Shown: positions 11,082-24,575 of the stretch, one piece after another
Numbering within the stretch: the stretch's first letter is position 1
Layout of the letters: each line of letters begins with the position of its first letter
Assembly: GCF_039555335.1 (NCBI RefSeq)
Contig: NC_092628.1
Location: forward strand, 34,494,965 to 34,558,964
Length of the DNA: 64,000 nucleotides
Source: Amphiura filiformis
Lineage: Eukaryota > Echinodermata > Ophiuroidea > Amphilepidida > Amphiuridae
Direction of reading: 5' to 3'
Notes under the pieces: generated by a model
Told to the model about the DNA's origin: nothing
The model's input: only the letters and a program-made list of their open reading frames with translations
Databases searched by the model: none
Translations under genes and position numbers: made by a program

Positions 11082-14000
11082 ATCTATGTAGTCATCAAAG
11101 TAATCTATTCAAGTGACATGTATACAGTATACTCTCTCCTCTGTTTTCGACTTATGGTAGTAATCATAGGCCAAAAGTAATTGTTGTGTTGTTACCAACC
11201 CTGAAACTTGCAAATGGTGTGTTACATTTAAAAATTTGTTTGTTTTGTAACATAAAGTGTCAAAATCTCATTCCGCTAAAAATGAACATGTTTTATTGAA
11301 GGAATTGAAATAAAACTCCAAGGGTATACATTGTACACACAGTAATAAAATTACCAATTGATGACATTTGACCCGATTTTCTTTGCAGGATTTCAAAACT
11401 TCAGAGGAAAAATAAATAAAACATAAAAGATCAAATTGTCCCATCAAATTTTTTACCTTGCTGCATGTATGTAGATATATTGTACACCAAGGGTTCTCAA
11501 TCAGGTCCAATCTTACCTGCCGATCAATTCTGGTTGGCCATTGAACAGACTTTCTGAAATGTACATGTACAGTAAACATGGGTTTGGTCCTGGGGTTTGG
11601 TTTGAAATTGGTTCAAAATGGCCCTCTATGTGGCCCGTAAGTAAATATAATTGAGAGCCTGTGTTGTACACAACACACACTTAAGTGTGCATATGCACTG
11701 AAGATCAGGGTTGAGTAGAACAAGGACTGTGGGTGAAGTGACTGGAAACTGCTTTGATGGCTATTGTTATTGGATTATCTTTACAACCTTCAATTACAAT
11801 TCTTGCGCTGAGGGAGGGAATTGCAGGGATGTTCGATTTCTTATTATTTACTCATGTTTCCCTTCAAAATACCAAAGAATCATCCAAAAATTGTGCACAA
11901 TTAGTATGATTTTTCGAACATGTAATATCTAGATGTAGCTTTGAAAATCATTTGCATAGGATTTGGATAAAATTTTGTGGAAATGTAGAACAAACAAATT
12001 ACACATATTCCTGGAATGTGTAGGCCTACACCATACGCTTTCTGTTCCTACTGATTTTTATACTGAAATAATTCTTAAAATACGGTACAATGTTTTTTGG
12101 TGATTTATGTTGGCATTTCTAGAGTCAGTTCCTTTGGTATCATGTAAGGCAAGTCATGCACTGTGTTGTAACTGTGTCGGGATTCGTACCAGGGTCTATC
12201 AATCAACATATTATGCATGCTTGCTCAATTCTGAGGATAATTTGTAAACCAGCAACTCGCGTTGTACAATGAGTGGAATTGAAGCCGTTTCCAGTCCCTT
12301 CACACACCTGTTTGTGAAGGTTATATAAATGATAACAGTATTTTATAATCACCTGTAATTTTGTTATGGTATTTTGAATCCTCATCTTGTAGTATGATGG
12401 CAACTTTGTGACCTCTTTTGTTTACAGAAAATTATTATGGGTTGTGAGCATGGTGTTACGTAACCATGGTAACACAATGTTGAAAATTTTGCCAGCATAT
12501 GTGTTTGAGCTAAATAGCTCCAGAAATCAAGACACGGGATGTTTCCTGCTTAAATTACGTATGACAACAGATAAAGATGTCGAACATTTGTGTCAGGGCA
12601 TTTTGTGTAAAGCAACAAAGTGTATAGTAGCTGGAAAAATGAGAAAAAGTGTGTGTCACAAGGTTCCCGCTAGCCTTCAAAAGATTTGCATCCAATCGGA
12701 CACACAACTGTAAAACCTGGTCTGGAAATGCGCATCCCACAAAATTAAATATAAGATCGTACATGTACATTATGGCTTTACATGTACGTTATTGTTTGCT
12801 TTGTAAATACTCATGTTTCATATCTTATACTATGGGCTCAATACGGGAATTAAGTGAGAAATGACTTGGTGCGTTTTGAGAGTGTTTTCTAAAAAAAGTT
12901 ATTTGGCGGCTTATTTTCAACAACAGAGGTCACACTGATAATAATTACTGGAAGCAAGCTAAGTAAGTTGCTGTACTTTTGTTGGATTGAGTAGCTGTAG
13001 TTTCTAACCATGCCCTATCCTTTATATCAAAGTCAATCCGCAATTCCGCATGCATATATTGCAATCACGGTGCTGGCAGAAACAAATCGTGACTGATCAA
13101 TCTGCCCCCCGACTATTTTCCCCGTCACCATGAATGTTTTTTTTTTCTTTTTGTCACCGTACCTTTGAAATACAATAGCCACACGAACAGAAAGAAAGTA
13201 CCAATGCAACTACATGTATGAAGGCTACAAAAGGGGTTTGTATTGGAACATGTAGCTTACACTGTTCATCTAATCATTCTAATGAAATCATCATCAGATC
13301 TATACAGGAGAACTTTTTTTTTCATATTAGGACATTTTTAATTTTTGTATACCATAGCTCTCCTGCATGAAATTCTGGGAAATTTTAGATATATATCAAC
13401 TGTTTGGCTGTGTTATTGGATTTCCGTAATTGTATGCCATTCAGATCAATATTATTTAAATTTTGAGCATTCTCTTAGCTAAGTCATGTTGCCGAAGTTT
13501 TGAAATGTGCTAATGAAAAGTGCTTACAAAATTAACACTTTTTGTATAATTGGCAATTGCTGTAGCCAGTGCAAATCGGGGGGGCTCAAAATATTTTCTG
13601 GCTTTCAGGGAGTTAACCCCTTGGGCTCCCCTGAATGATCATTGCAGTTGCTGTGGGGCATTCAAAGCAAACTGGAAAATGTTTCATGAGCCCCTTCCCC
13701 CTTTTGATTTGCCCATGGTGGAAAAGCACACAGACATTTGTGTTGATTTAGGCCTATTAACATTAGAATTAATTGGATTGTCATCAAGGTCATTGTTTTG
13801 TGGGACAAAATACTTCGGTTATGGCCTAGAAATCTGCAACAATTCAGAAGAATGTTTCAAATGGAAATATTTCTTATTAAAATGCTTGTTGAGAGTACAA
13901 CTGACATTTGTACACAGTATGTAACAATAAAACAACAGAGATGACAAAGTTCCTATTCCAGTTCCTGTATTAGTCTAAGAACATTGGCAAAATTCATAGA

Positions 14001-15125
14001 TGCGTTGTACACATGTTTGTAGCGTAAACAGAAAGCAAGCAAAAATAATCCCATGTTAAATTGTTAATATTTTAATCAAATAAGTAAAATTAATTATGCT
14101 TTGTGATTATCTACATGTACATGTAATCTTGATGAATTAATTTAAAAATAAAAAAAAGCTTGCATTTAAAATTATTATAACATTTACTTATCTCGGCAAT
14201 TTGCTAGATTCGAGAGCTTCCATAACGTTTATTAAATGTTGGGTTGAAAGTTTCATGCAATTTAGTACAGTGTGCTTTTTCAATTTAATTATATTCTCAT
14301 GAAGTTCTGACTCTGTGTAGACATAGTTACACAATATGATTAAAAAGTGTGAAATTTTTTTTTTTTTTCATAATACAATACATCATACATGTATGGTACA
14401 CAAAATTTGGTGTGCCTGTGCATACACTTGAAGAACAAAAGTACAGCAGATAATGTGTACATATATGATGATCTCTCATTACATCATTCATATATACCTC
14501 AAAATCAATCAGGCCCGGAATATATACATGTAATGTTCTAAAATATGCAGGGGCCCTATATTTCTTGCAGGGTCCTCAACTTTTTGTACACAACATGGAT
14601 ATCAATAAGACAAACCTGGCTGGAGGCCGGAGGGCCAAAAGGTTTGGCTTTATATTTTGAGGTTTGTACATGTACATTTATGTACATAAAAATTTGTTCC
14701 AACTCAAGTGACACCTCAATGTGACTTCATGCATATTTCCTGACCATTCCAACTCTTGTATTGATTTTTCAAAATGAAATGCTAATACATGTACCTATTT
14801 TAATGCATCCAAAGGTCCAGGAAAATTAATGAGGTGTTACTGGAGATGGAATAGATATGGTATGTTACGTACATGTATGTGCATGTACAAAAGTGCCACA
14901 AACAGTAAAATCAAATTTTACCTAATGAGCATGATGAATATGATCATGGTGATGCTTTTCATTCAAGGGATATTTGTGATAAAACAACAACGCAACCATA
15001 ACTCACATCAAAACATGGCAATGTCTTTGGAAAATTAAAGCACAGTTAGACAATTAACCACTTGAGTTTAAGGTTGCATTTATGAAAACTTTAGAGCCTC
15101 ACATAAATTGTTGGTCTGAAGTGTA
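11082..15125. other. Downstream flank of TLNRD1 copy 1, no gene seen
   Basis: AT-rich sequence, possibly including a long 3' UTR. Open frames such as 12408-12713 and 13550-13924 lack recognisable domains, and indels disrupt their counterparts in the second copy (for example, at 13610-13640 against 23050-23085). I see no second gene. ACATGTACATGTA-type words are frequent here. Confidence 0.45.
11309..11314 (+). promoter_or_regulatory. Candidate polyadenylation signal for TLNRD1 copy 1
   Basis: The first AATAAA hexamer downstream of the TLNRD1 stop, about 230 bases after it. Further AATAAA motifs follow (for example around 11410), so the true 3' end cannot be fixed without transcripts. Confidence 0.35.
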
Positions 15126-15325
15126 NNNNNNNNNNNNNNNNNNNNNNNNNNNNNNNNNNNNNNNNNNNNNNNNNNNNNNNNNNNNNNNNNNNNNNNNNNN
15201 NNNNNNNNNNNNNNNNNNNNNNNNNNNNNNNNNNNNNNNNNNNNNNNNNNNNNNNNNNNNNNNNNNNNNNNNNNNNNNNNNNNNNNNNNNNNNNNNNNNN
15301 NNNNNNNNNNNNNNNNNNNNNNNNN
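15126..15325. other. Assembly gap, exactly 200 N
   Basis: 200 consecutive N. A round number is a scaffolding placeholder, not a measured distance. The flanking contig ends overlap each other by about 9.24 kb, so the true gap is negative. Confidence 0.97.
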
Positions 15326-17417
15326 ACTCATTTCACACTATGATCACTCACATGGCACAAGATTCAGAAAGACGAACCGCGACTTCCATTTTTTCGGGAG
15401 GGGCGGTTTAAGGATGTTTGTGGTTTCACTTTCTTGAGCGATCAGAGGCAGAGTAGGCCTATAGTTGGTAACTAAGAAAAATAAACAGGTCCTATTGGCC
15501 CTATTCGTCGGACTACCGGTAGGCTACTTTTTAATAAACAGAAAAGTATTGAAATCAGTCTTTTTGAATAAAATAAACACAGTATTTGTATCTTGTGACT
15601 CACTACATTTTGGTTATCAAAATGTTATGACCCCTTCCTATTTTCTTTCCAAAATGTATGCCCCCCTATATTTGGACCCCCCTCCCTTCCGAAGAAAATG
15701 CCATCCCTTTATAATATTGAAAATTATTACTCTCATAAGAAAACGGGGAAAGATTTGACGCAAGTCTAATCGGAGGTTTCTATTTTAGCTGGTTTTCAAA
15801 GCAATTAGGACGCGTTTTATACAAAAATTTGTGTTTGTCGAATGGGGGAATAGAAACTACCGAGGTCCGAGGTAATGCACTGCCAGATGTGTGATGAGTA
15901 GACGTTTCAGATATGGGGATTCCACACAAAAATGAGTCATAATTTTGAAGTGCTGTGTACCTGAACTGACAACACATGTGATTGTGCCTCGCAGCTCAGC
16001 TGTGGGAGATAAACATTGACATAAACGTTAAACATTTCCGGTAGAAATTTTAAAGCAGTGCAAAAATGTGCAACTTTTCTCTTGCGACGTTCAAAGATAC
16101 ATTGAGACTGCAAGCACATGATGCGGTATCTCCATGCTGTTTTCATGACTGTACAGCTCAACAGCAGCATTGATTTTGATGGACCGTGTGAGTCCGTGAC
16201 CCAGGCGGTTGGGTGTGGTCGATTTAGCGCATGATATGACCTTGTTTCCGTGCTTACAATACAATACAGCATTGGCTCTTACAATAAGCCAATACAACAG
16301 TGTATGTGTGGTGTGTATGTTGTGAATAAAAACCGGGAGATTCATACATTTACATACACGACTCCATATTCATTATTCACCGGTATCTTGAACCGCGCTG
16401 TAGGTGGACCGTACAGTGAGGTTGGTGCATGTACACCGGGCATACACACTGGCCCAGCTGGGAATTTCTCCCTCTCCGTTTACACAGAACATTATTCAGT
16501 TTCAACATCTACAGACATGGCAGAAGGTTGAAGACCAAAAGAGTTCCTACCAGAGGTGTACACACGTGAGGTCAGTAGCTTGTGATGTTTGAGTGTTCAC
16601 TGTTAGGATTGTGTTCATTGAGCCGTACCGACAGACACGCGACTGATTTGGCAAACTAAAATTTTGTGCTTTGTTCTGCTGTGTTAATGGAATTTCTTTG
16701 TGGTTTGAGTCAAGTACAATATTGGTATTTATTTTGATAGTGATGAATTGCTGTATGTTATGCCACATTGGAGTGACTGTGAGTAGTTCTAGTAGGACAT
16801 AATTCTGCATGGATGTTTCAATATCTGCTGGATATTGGGATTGGCATATATTGCATGCACAAAATACATTTTATTAAATGTTATGATGAAGCCATCTTGC
16901 TGGTGTCATGGTAAATATATTTTAGGTTTTCACCAAGTTGTCCACTTCTAACTTTGTTTCGGCAGCACAGACATGTAATGTTATCCTTCCTCAGTTATAT
17001 CATTCTGACATTTCTTCTCTACATGGAATCTATTCTCCACCAAAAAGTTAGACAATGAATAGGTGATTATCACAATTCACATAGCACCAATTCAGTTACT
17101 GGTAACTTGTAAATATTTGCGTTACAAATTTCAGGTCACATGTATCCTTTCTACATATTAAGGGGTTGTGCAATAATTATGAGTCCTGGTGGGGAGGGTA
17201 AAATGGGGGGGCAAGAAATTTTGACGAGCGAAAGGGGGGGGAAGCAATTTTGGCACACATTCTTGGGTTGCCTTTTAAATAAAAAACACTAAAAAGGCTT
17301 CTAAAGGAAAACAGTAGGGGAACCTGTACAGTGAACGGAGTGCCCATCTCTCTTTCATTGGTGATTGGGCCAGACTCATGCGTCTATGTAATGTTGCTGT
17401 AGAGTGTAGAGGGATCA

Positions 17418-17785
17418 CTCCGGGGGGGGGGGAGTACTCAGTACAAATGACCATACAGGGATGTGTGGCTATGTGCCATAAACATGTGTAGCATTTTGGC
17501 CTTTTGGTATATCAATGACCTCTTTCCAATTTTGGTATATATGGATGGGTTTTTTTAAAAAAAAATTCTCAATTTTTGTGTGAAAATTTTGCCTTACAAA
17601 GTTTTGGGGGGAAAGTTGTAAAAATTAAGATATATATTGTGTTGAATTTGGCCAAAAATTTTAAATTTTTGTATATCAATGGGTCCAAATTTCTTTAAAA
17701 ATTGGTAAATTAATGGATCCTCTTTCATATTCTCAGTGGCACACCCCTACCCAAACCAAGATTGAGTACCCTACCCCCTCCGGAG
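17418..17785. mobile_element. G-run MITE (copy 2)
   Basis: Second appearance, through the contig overlap, of the element at 7960-8325, with the same CTCCGG-initiated inverted ends. It is not an independent insertion. Confidence 0.5.
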
Positions 17786-19099
17786 GATCGCGACACCTCC
17801 TCCACAGCGAATCGGTTACCTTCCCAATCCCAGCATTAAAGAATGCCGGTACCCATTTGTACACCTGGGTGGAGAGGAGTAATCGGGATAAAGTACCTTA
17901 TTCAAGGGCACAACACGATGGGTTGATGGCAACCTTCCGATTACGAGGTGATTCATTGCAAGTGAGATATTTTGAAAAGAAATACGGCTCTATGAAGTCT
18001 ATGGCACTAGCAATTAGCAAAATTACGATTTTTCCACAGATGGGTCGGAGTAGTCTTTCCGAAGCCAGTTTGGTTTCGCTCCCTGCACACAAACAGGCGG
18101 AGGGAGTGGAACCAAGCTGGCTGTGGTGAAGACTATGCGATCATGTGACCTTAGTCGATGCCTCATTCTAGAAATCATTATAGAGGTTATGCATACATGT
18201 ATACGGTATATGACGTATCATACCGTAAATATGGCTTAACTTCTCAAATGACAGACTTCAAGCATGATTGCAATCTACCACAACAGTTTGTCTCGCACAC
18301 ATAACAAATGCACTACGATCAAATAGGTTGTTGACAACATTTGATTGAATGGACTATTGGGCCATGATTCCGGTGAAGGACACTGGTTCAAATTCTTTGT
18401 TTGGAGCCAATCAATAAAAGCATGCAGGTCCTCTATGGCTAGTGCTCAAAGCAGTTGGATTTTTCAAAGAAAATGATATAAATTTGGAAAACTGAAGCAG
18501 CATACAAGTTCTAAAAGTTCTTGTATGGAATTTCTGTTGCCTTATCCCTGCGGCCTGCGCGCATTTTGCTGCCTCGCCATTGAATTTGTGTGGCAGCACA
18601 TGTACATCGCTAAATTGTGAACATTACCTCCACACCGTTGCGCGAACTTGCGCGATAGACAGTAGACACCCATAGAGTACTGAAGTGTGACGTCATAAAA
18701 TTTTCTTTTTTGCATTTCAGCATTTTCATAACCATATTTCAGTAGAACATGATGAAAAACATCCACAGTCTAAATTTGGTGGGAATCAGATCATGAGGGC
18801 CCGAGATGTATGATGACCGCATGAATACCTAATTAGCCCCATTGAAATTGGTGTAAATTGGCCTGATTCATAACTGTTTGCTCCGCTTTCCATGGTTTGA
18901 ATTTGGTACTTGCTGTTCAGGACAACCAGCCAGCTGAGACACCGGAAGCCATGCAAGAACCAAGATCTTGTGGCAGCTATCATATGGTGATCTCAAATCA
19001 TCTATTAAATGCAGGTTTCTTTAAAAAAATGTTAAATATCAGGGCCAAATTTGTACCTATTCATATCTAATATTAAATTCTATTTTTTTTTCTTTTTAG

Positions 19100-19182
19100 G
19101 AATATTGATAAGCAACCAGACTGCATTAGAGTGTGAACAAAACACATTTAAATGAAGAAGCAAAGAGAACCAACAAGATCAT
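19100..19182 (+). other. TLNRD1: Candidate 5' non-coding exon of TLNRD1 (copy 2)
   Basis: Same arrangement as at 9649-9731: TTTTTAG acceptor before, GTAAGT donor after. In this copy the downstream acceptor reads CTGCGAG instead of CTGCAG (one extra base near 19434), which is either an error or an allelic change. Confidence 0.33.
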
Positions 19183-19457
19183 GTAAGTCTTGTATTGACC
19201 CACAGGATCCATTCCAGTCTCTTGTTCAACTTGGAACATTACACCAGTCAAGGTTTGAAACCAGCAACTTTTTTTTCACATTTTGTGTTGAATATTTACC
19301 TCCAATTTAAATGGTGCTATATAATAAAAGTAAAGATCATGTCTTGCGCTTGCCTAAGCAGAAAGCAGACACCGTGTAATCTTGCAGTCTTTATCACTTC
19401 ATCTGTCCTATATCAATGCCTACTGCTCTCTGCGAGTGTCGATGGAGTGCCTGAGGG

Positions 19458-20529
19458 ATGGCAGCTTCTCACGGTGAGCTTTTCTCTCGGACATCACTAA
19501 ATGTTGTGTGCAACCTTTGTGCTAAGAAAATCCAAGCAGTAGCTGACATGCTATTATTAACTAGTGACCCACGCCCTGTGAATACAGAGACTGTCATGGC
19601 TCTGGGGGAGTCCTACTCCAAGTGTCGAGACACTCTGATTGCACGGACTAAAGGGCTTGCTATATTGACTCGAGACGTTCGGGCTCATTTGATGAACAAC
19701 CAGCTGCATGAGACATCTGAAGCTTTGCAAGAACTAACAGATCTTGTGGTAACTATCATAGAGTGCTCAAGTCATGCGGCTTATCTAGCTGCCATTTCGA
19801 AATCGGATCAAAACAAGCTGTGCCGGGTGTGATCGATAGGTACAAAATAACAAGAGCCAAATGTGATATTGAACAAGGATGTACTAGATTACAGATTACT
19901 CCGGCTGCCGAGTTATCTCCTCAAGTTGTGGTGGATGTCTCCACAGATATTGCAAAAAGTTTGACCATCCTAACCAATGCCAGTAAGCTTGCCAGTGATG
20001 CCAATGATGATCAATTTCATAAAGAACAATTCAAACTTGCGATCAAAAGTGTGACAGCTTGCACGAGCACACTACTATCAAGCATCCGTCGTTACAAGAC
20101 TACGTTGGATGAACGCAGCAGGTTACGCTGCGTGTCCTTTTCTAAACCTCTAGTGCAATCATGCCAAGCGCTTGTGGACTACGCGAACTGAACCAGAGCA
20201 CGAGGAACTCAAGCACAGCTAACGGAGAGTGGAAAGAAAATTCAGACTGCTATTCTAGGGGATGTATGAGCATTGCCAGTTCTTGCGCCCAGTTATGCAA
20301 TGTGACGCGAGCTGCCAGTTTTGATACTGGCAACCCTGAATTGTTGTATAGAATGACCTCATGTTGTGCTGCAATCGTTGATGGTGCCAAACTATTGTCG
20401 CAGGCGCTTAGAGACAAAGCGTCCCCAAGAACGTTACCGTCCAATGTTTCTTCCAACTCGACGAATTCCCACCATACAAACAATAAAGGTACCGGTAACA
20501 ATAATGGGGATCAAGGACATACAATGTAG
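19458..20529 (+). CDS. TLNRD1: Talin rod domain-containing protein 1, copy 2 (frameshifted in assembly)
   Basis: Same gene as at 10010-11081, in the second contig. Here the N-terminal third is open without a break from the ATG at 19458 through LGESYSKCRDTLIARTKG and SSHAAYLAAIS. The frame is then lost by a one-base deletion near 19799, and again near 20183-20203 (an added G and a missing T) and near 20258 (a short G run). Every break is intact at the matching place in copy 1, and copy 1's break is intact here. The gene is therefore probably a normal, functional TLNRD1 in the organism. Expected role: helical-bundle cytoskeletal protein that binds actin. It should not be counted as a paralogue. 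Confidence 0.88.
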
Positions 20530-20757
20530 ATCTATGTAGTCATCAAAGTAATCTATTCAAGTGACATGTATACAGTATACTCTCTCCTCTGTTTTCGACT
20601 TATGGTAGTAATCATAGGCCAAAAGTAATTGTTGTGTTGTTACCAACCCTGAAACTTGCAAATGGTGTGTTACATTTAAAAATTTGTTTGTTTTGTAACA
20701 TAAAAGTGTCAAAATCTCATTCCGCTAAAAATGAACATGTTTTATTGAAGGAATTGA

Positions 20758-20763
20758 AATAAA
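20758..20763 (+). promoter_or_regulatory. Candidate polyadenylation signal for TLNRD1 copy 2
   Basis: AATAAA equivalent to 11309-11314 in the first copy, about 230 bases past the stop. Confidence 0.35.
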
Positions 20764-23700
20764 ACTCCAAGGGTATACATTGTACACACAGTAATAAAAT
20801 TACCAATTGATGACATTTGACCCGATTTTCTTTGCAGGATTTCAAAACTTCAGAGGAAAAATAAATAAAACATAAAGATCAAATTGTCCCATCAAATTTT
20901 TTACCTTGCTGCATGTATGTAGATATATTGTACACCAAGGGTTCTCAATCAGGTCCAATCTTACCTGCCGATCAATTCTGGTTGGCCATTGAACAGACTT
21001 TCTGAAATGTACATGTACAGTAAACATGGGTTTGGTCCTGGGGTTTGGTTTGAAATTGGTTCAAAATGGCCCTCTATGTGGCCCGTAAGTAAATATAATT
21101 GAGAGCCTGTGTTGTACACACACACACACTTAAGTGTGCATATGCACTGAAGATCAGGGTTGAGTAGAACAAGGACTGTGGGTGAAGTGACTGGAAACTG
21201 CTTTGATGGCTATTGTTATTGGATTATCTTTTACAACCTTCAATTACAATTGCGCGCTGAGGGCGGGAATTGCGGGATGTTCGATTTCTTATTATTTACT
21301 CATGTTTCCCTTCAAAATACCAAAGAATCATCCAAAAATTGTGCACAATTAGTATGATTTTTCGAACATGTAATATCTAGATGTAGCTTTGAAAATCATT
21401 TGCATAGGATTTGGATAAAATTTTGTGGAAATGTAGAACAAACAAATTACACATATTCCTGGAATGTGTAGGCCTACACCATACGCTTTCTGTTCCTACT
21501 GATTTTTATACTGAAATAATTCTTAAAATACGGTACAATGTTTTTGGTGATTTATGTTGGCATTTCTAGAGTCAGTTCCTTTGGTATCATGTAAGGCAAG
21601 TCATGCACTGTGTTGTAACTGTGTCGGGATTCGTACCAGGGTCTATCAATCAACATATTATGCATGCTTGCTCAATTCTGAGGATAATTTGTAAACCAGC
21701 AACTCGCGTTGTACAATGAGTGGAATTGAAGCCGTTTCCAGTCCCTTCACACACCTGTTTGTGAAGGTTATATAAATGATAACAGTATTTTATAATCACC
21801 TGTAATTTTGTTATGGTATTTTGAATCCTCCTCTTGTAGTATGATGGCAACTTTGTGACCTCTTTTGTTTACAGAAAATTATTATGGGTTGTGAGCATGG
21901 TGTTACGTAACCATGGTAACACAATGTTGAAAATTTTGCCAGCATATGTGTTTGAGCTAAATAGCTCCAGAAATCAAGACACGGGATGTTTCCTGCTTAA
22001 ATTACGTATGACAACAGATAAAGATGTCGAACATTTGTGTCAGGGCATTTTGTGTAAAGCAACAAAGTGTATAGTAGCTGGAAAAATGAGAAAAAGTGTG
22101 TGTCACAAGGTTCCGCTAGCCTTCAAAAGATTTGCATCCAATCGGACACACAACTGTAAAACCTGGTCTGGAAATGCGCATCCCACAAAATTAAATATAA
22201 GATCGTACATGTACATTATGGCTTTACATGTACGTTATTGTTTGCTTTGTAAATACTCATGTTTCATATCTTATACTATGGGCTCAATACGGGAATTAAG
22301 TGAGAAATGACTTGGTGCGTTTTGAGAGGGTTTTCTAAAAAAAGTTATTTGGCGGCTTATTTTCAACAACAGAGGTCACACTGATAATAATTACCGGAAG
22401 CAAGCTAAGTAAGTTGCTGTACTTTTGTTGGATTGAGTAGCTGTAGTTTCTAACCATGCCCTATCCTTTATATCAAAGTCAATCCGCAATTCCGCATGCA
22501 TATATTGCAATCACGGTGCTGGCAGAAACAAATCGTGACTGATCAATCTGCCCCCGACTATTTTCCCCGTCACCTTGAATGTTTTTTTTTTTTTGTCACC
22601 GTACCTTTGAAATACAATAGCCACACGAACAGAAAGAAAGTACCAATGCAACTACATGTATGAAGGCTACAAAAGGGGTTTGTATTGGAACATGTAGCTT
22701 ACACTGTTCATCTAATCATTCTAATGAAATCATCATCAGATCTATACAGGAGAACTTTTTTTTCATATTAGGACATTTTTAATTTTTTGTATACCATAGC
22801 TCTCCTGCATGAAATTCTGGGGAAATTTTAGATATATATCAACTGTTTGGCTGTGTTATTGGATTTCCCGTAATTGTATGCCATTCAGATCAATATTATT
22901 TAAATTTTGAGCATTCTCTTAGCTAAGTCATGTTGCCGAAGTTTTGAAATGTGCTAATGAAAAGTGCTTACAAAATTAACACTTTTTGTATAATTGGCAA
23001 TTGCTGTAGCCAGTGCAAATCGGGGGGGCTCAAAATATTTTCTGGCTTTCAGGGGAGTTAACCCCCTTGGGCTCCCCCTGAATGATCATTGCAGTTGCTG
23101 TGGGGCATTCAAAGCAAACTGGAAAATGTTTCATGAGCCCCTTCCCCCTTTTGATTTGCCCATGGTGGAAAAGCACACAGACATTTGTGTTGATTTAGGC
23201 CTATTAACATTAGAATTAATTGGATTGTCATCAAGGTCATTGTTTTGTGGGACAAAATACTTCGGTTATGGCCTAGAAATCTGCAACAATTCAGAAGAAT
23301 GTTTCAAATGGAAATATTTCTTATTAAAATGCTTGTTGAGAGTACAACTGACATTTGTACACAGTATGTAACAATAAAACAACAGAGATGACAAAGTTCC
23401 TATTCCAGTTCCTGTATTAGTCTAAGAACATTGGCAAAATTCATAGATGCGTTGTACACATGTTTGTAGCGTAAACAGAAAGCAAGCAAAAATAATCCCA
23501 TGTTAAATTGTTAATATTTTAATCAAATAAGTAAAATTAATTATGCTTTGTGATTATCTACATGTACATGTAATCTTGATGAATTAATTTAAAAATAAAA
23601 AAAAGCTTGCATTTAAAATTATTATAACATTTACTTATCTCGGCAATTTGCTAGATTCGAGAGCTTCCATAACGTTTATTAAATGTTGGGTTGAAAGTTT

Positions 23701-24575
23701 CATGCAATTTAGTACAGTGTGCTTTTTCATTTTAATTATATTCTCATGAAGTTCTGACTCTGTGTAGACATAGTTACACAATATGATTAAAAAGTGTGAA
23801 ATTTTTTTTTTCATAATACAATACATCATACATGTATGGTACACAAAATTTGGTGTGCCTGTGCATACACTTGAAGAACAAAAGTACAGCAGATAATGTG
23901 TACATATATGATGATCTCTCATTACATCATTCATATATACCTCAAAATCAATCAGGCCCGTAATATATACATGTAATGTTCTAAAATATGCAGGGGCCCT
24001 ATATTTCTTGCAGGGTCCTCAACTTTTTGTTCACAACATGGATATCAATAAGACAAACCTGGCTGGAGGCCGGAGGGCCAAAAGGTTTAGCTTTATATTT
24101 TGAGGTTTGTACATGTACATTTATGTACATAAAAATTTGTTCCAACTCAAGTGACACCTCAATGTGACTTCATGCATATTTCCTGACCATTCCAACTCTT
24201 GTATTGATTTTTCAAAATGAAATGCTAATACATGTACCTATTTTAATGCATCCAAAGGTCCAGGAAAATTAATGAGGTGTTACTGGAGATGGAATAGATA
24301 TGGTATGTTACGTACATGTATGTGCATGTACAAGAGTGCCACAAACAGTAAAATCAAATTTTACCTAATGAGCATGATGAATATGATCATGGTGATGCTT
24401 TTCATTCAAGGGATATTTGTGATAAAACAACAACGCAACCATAACTCACATCAAAACATGGCAATGTCTTTGGAAAATTAAAGCACAGTTAGACAATTAA
24501 CCACTTGAGTTTAAGGTTGCATTTATGAAAACTTTAGAGCCTCACATAAATTGTTGGTCTGAAGTGTATAAAACT

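Larger units (their letters stand above)
5878..15125. other. End of contig 1: first copy of ~9.24 kb overlapping segment
   Basis: This block matches 15326-24568 almost base for base in the same order, with scattered substitutions and many one-base differences at homopolymers. It ends exactly where the run of N begins, and its partner starts exactly where the N run ends. That geometry is a contig-end overlap. It contains the first copy of TLNRD1 and its flanks. Confidence 0.9.
15326..24568. other. Start of contig 2: second copy of the overlapping segment
   Basis: Collinear with 5878-15125 throughout. Differences include true substitutions, small insertions (for example an extra CCGGTAGGCTA near 15515) and homopolymer length changes. 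The mixture suggests two haplotypes plus consensus error. Sequence after 24568 is unique to contig 2. About 15519-19099, upstream of the gene, and 20530-24568, downstream, hold no recognised gene. Confidence 0.9.

Noticed and set aside
13550..13924. Open frame of 124 codons conserved in both overlap copies
   Set aside because: The copies differ by indels around 13610-13640 and the protein has no known features; conservation only reflects the contig overlap.
19458..20529. TLNRD1 copy 2 as a pseudogene
   Set aside because: Each frame break is absent from the matching base of copy 1 and vice versa; sequence error is more likely than decay.
5878..24568. Tandem duplication of TLNRD1 as a real two-gene cluster
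   Set aside because: Both duplicate boundaries coincide with the edges of a 200-N gap and the copies differ mostly by single-base indels; contig overlap explains it better.
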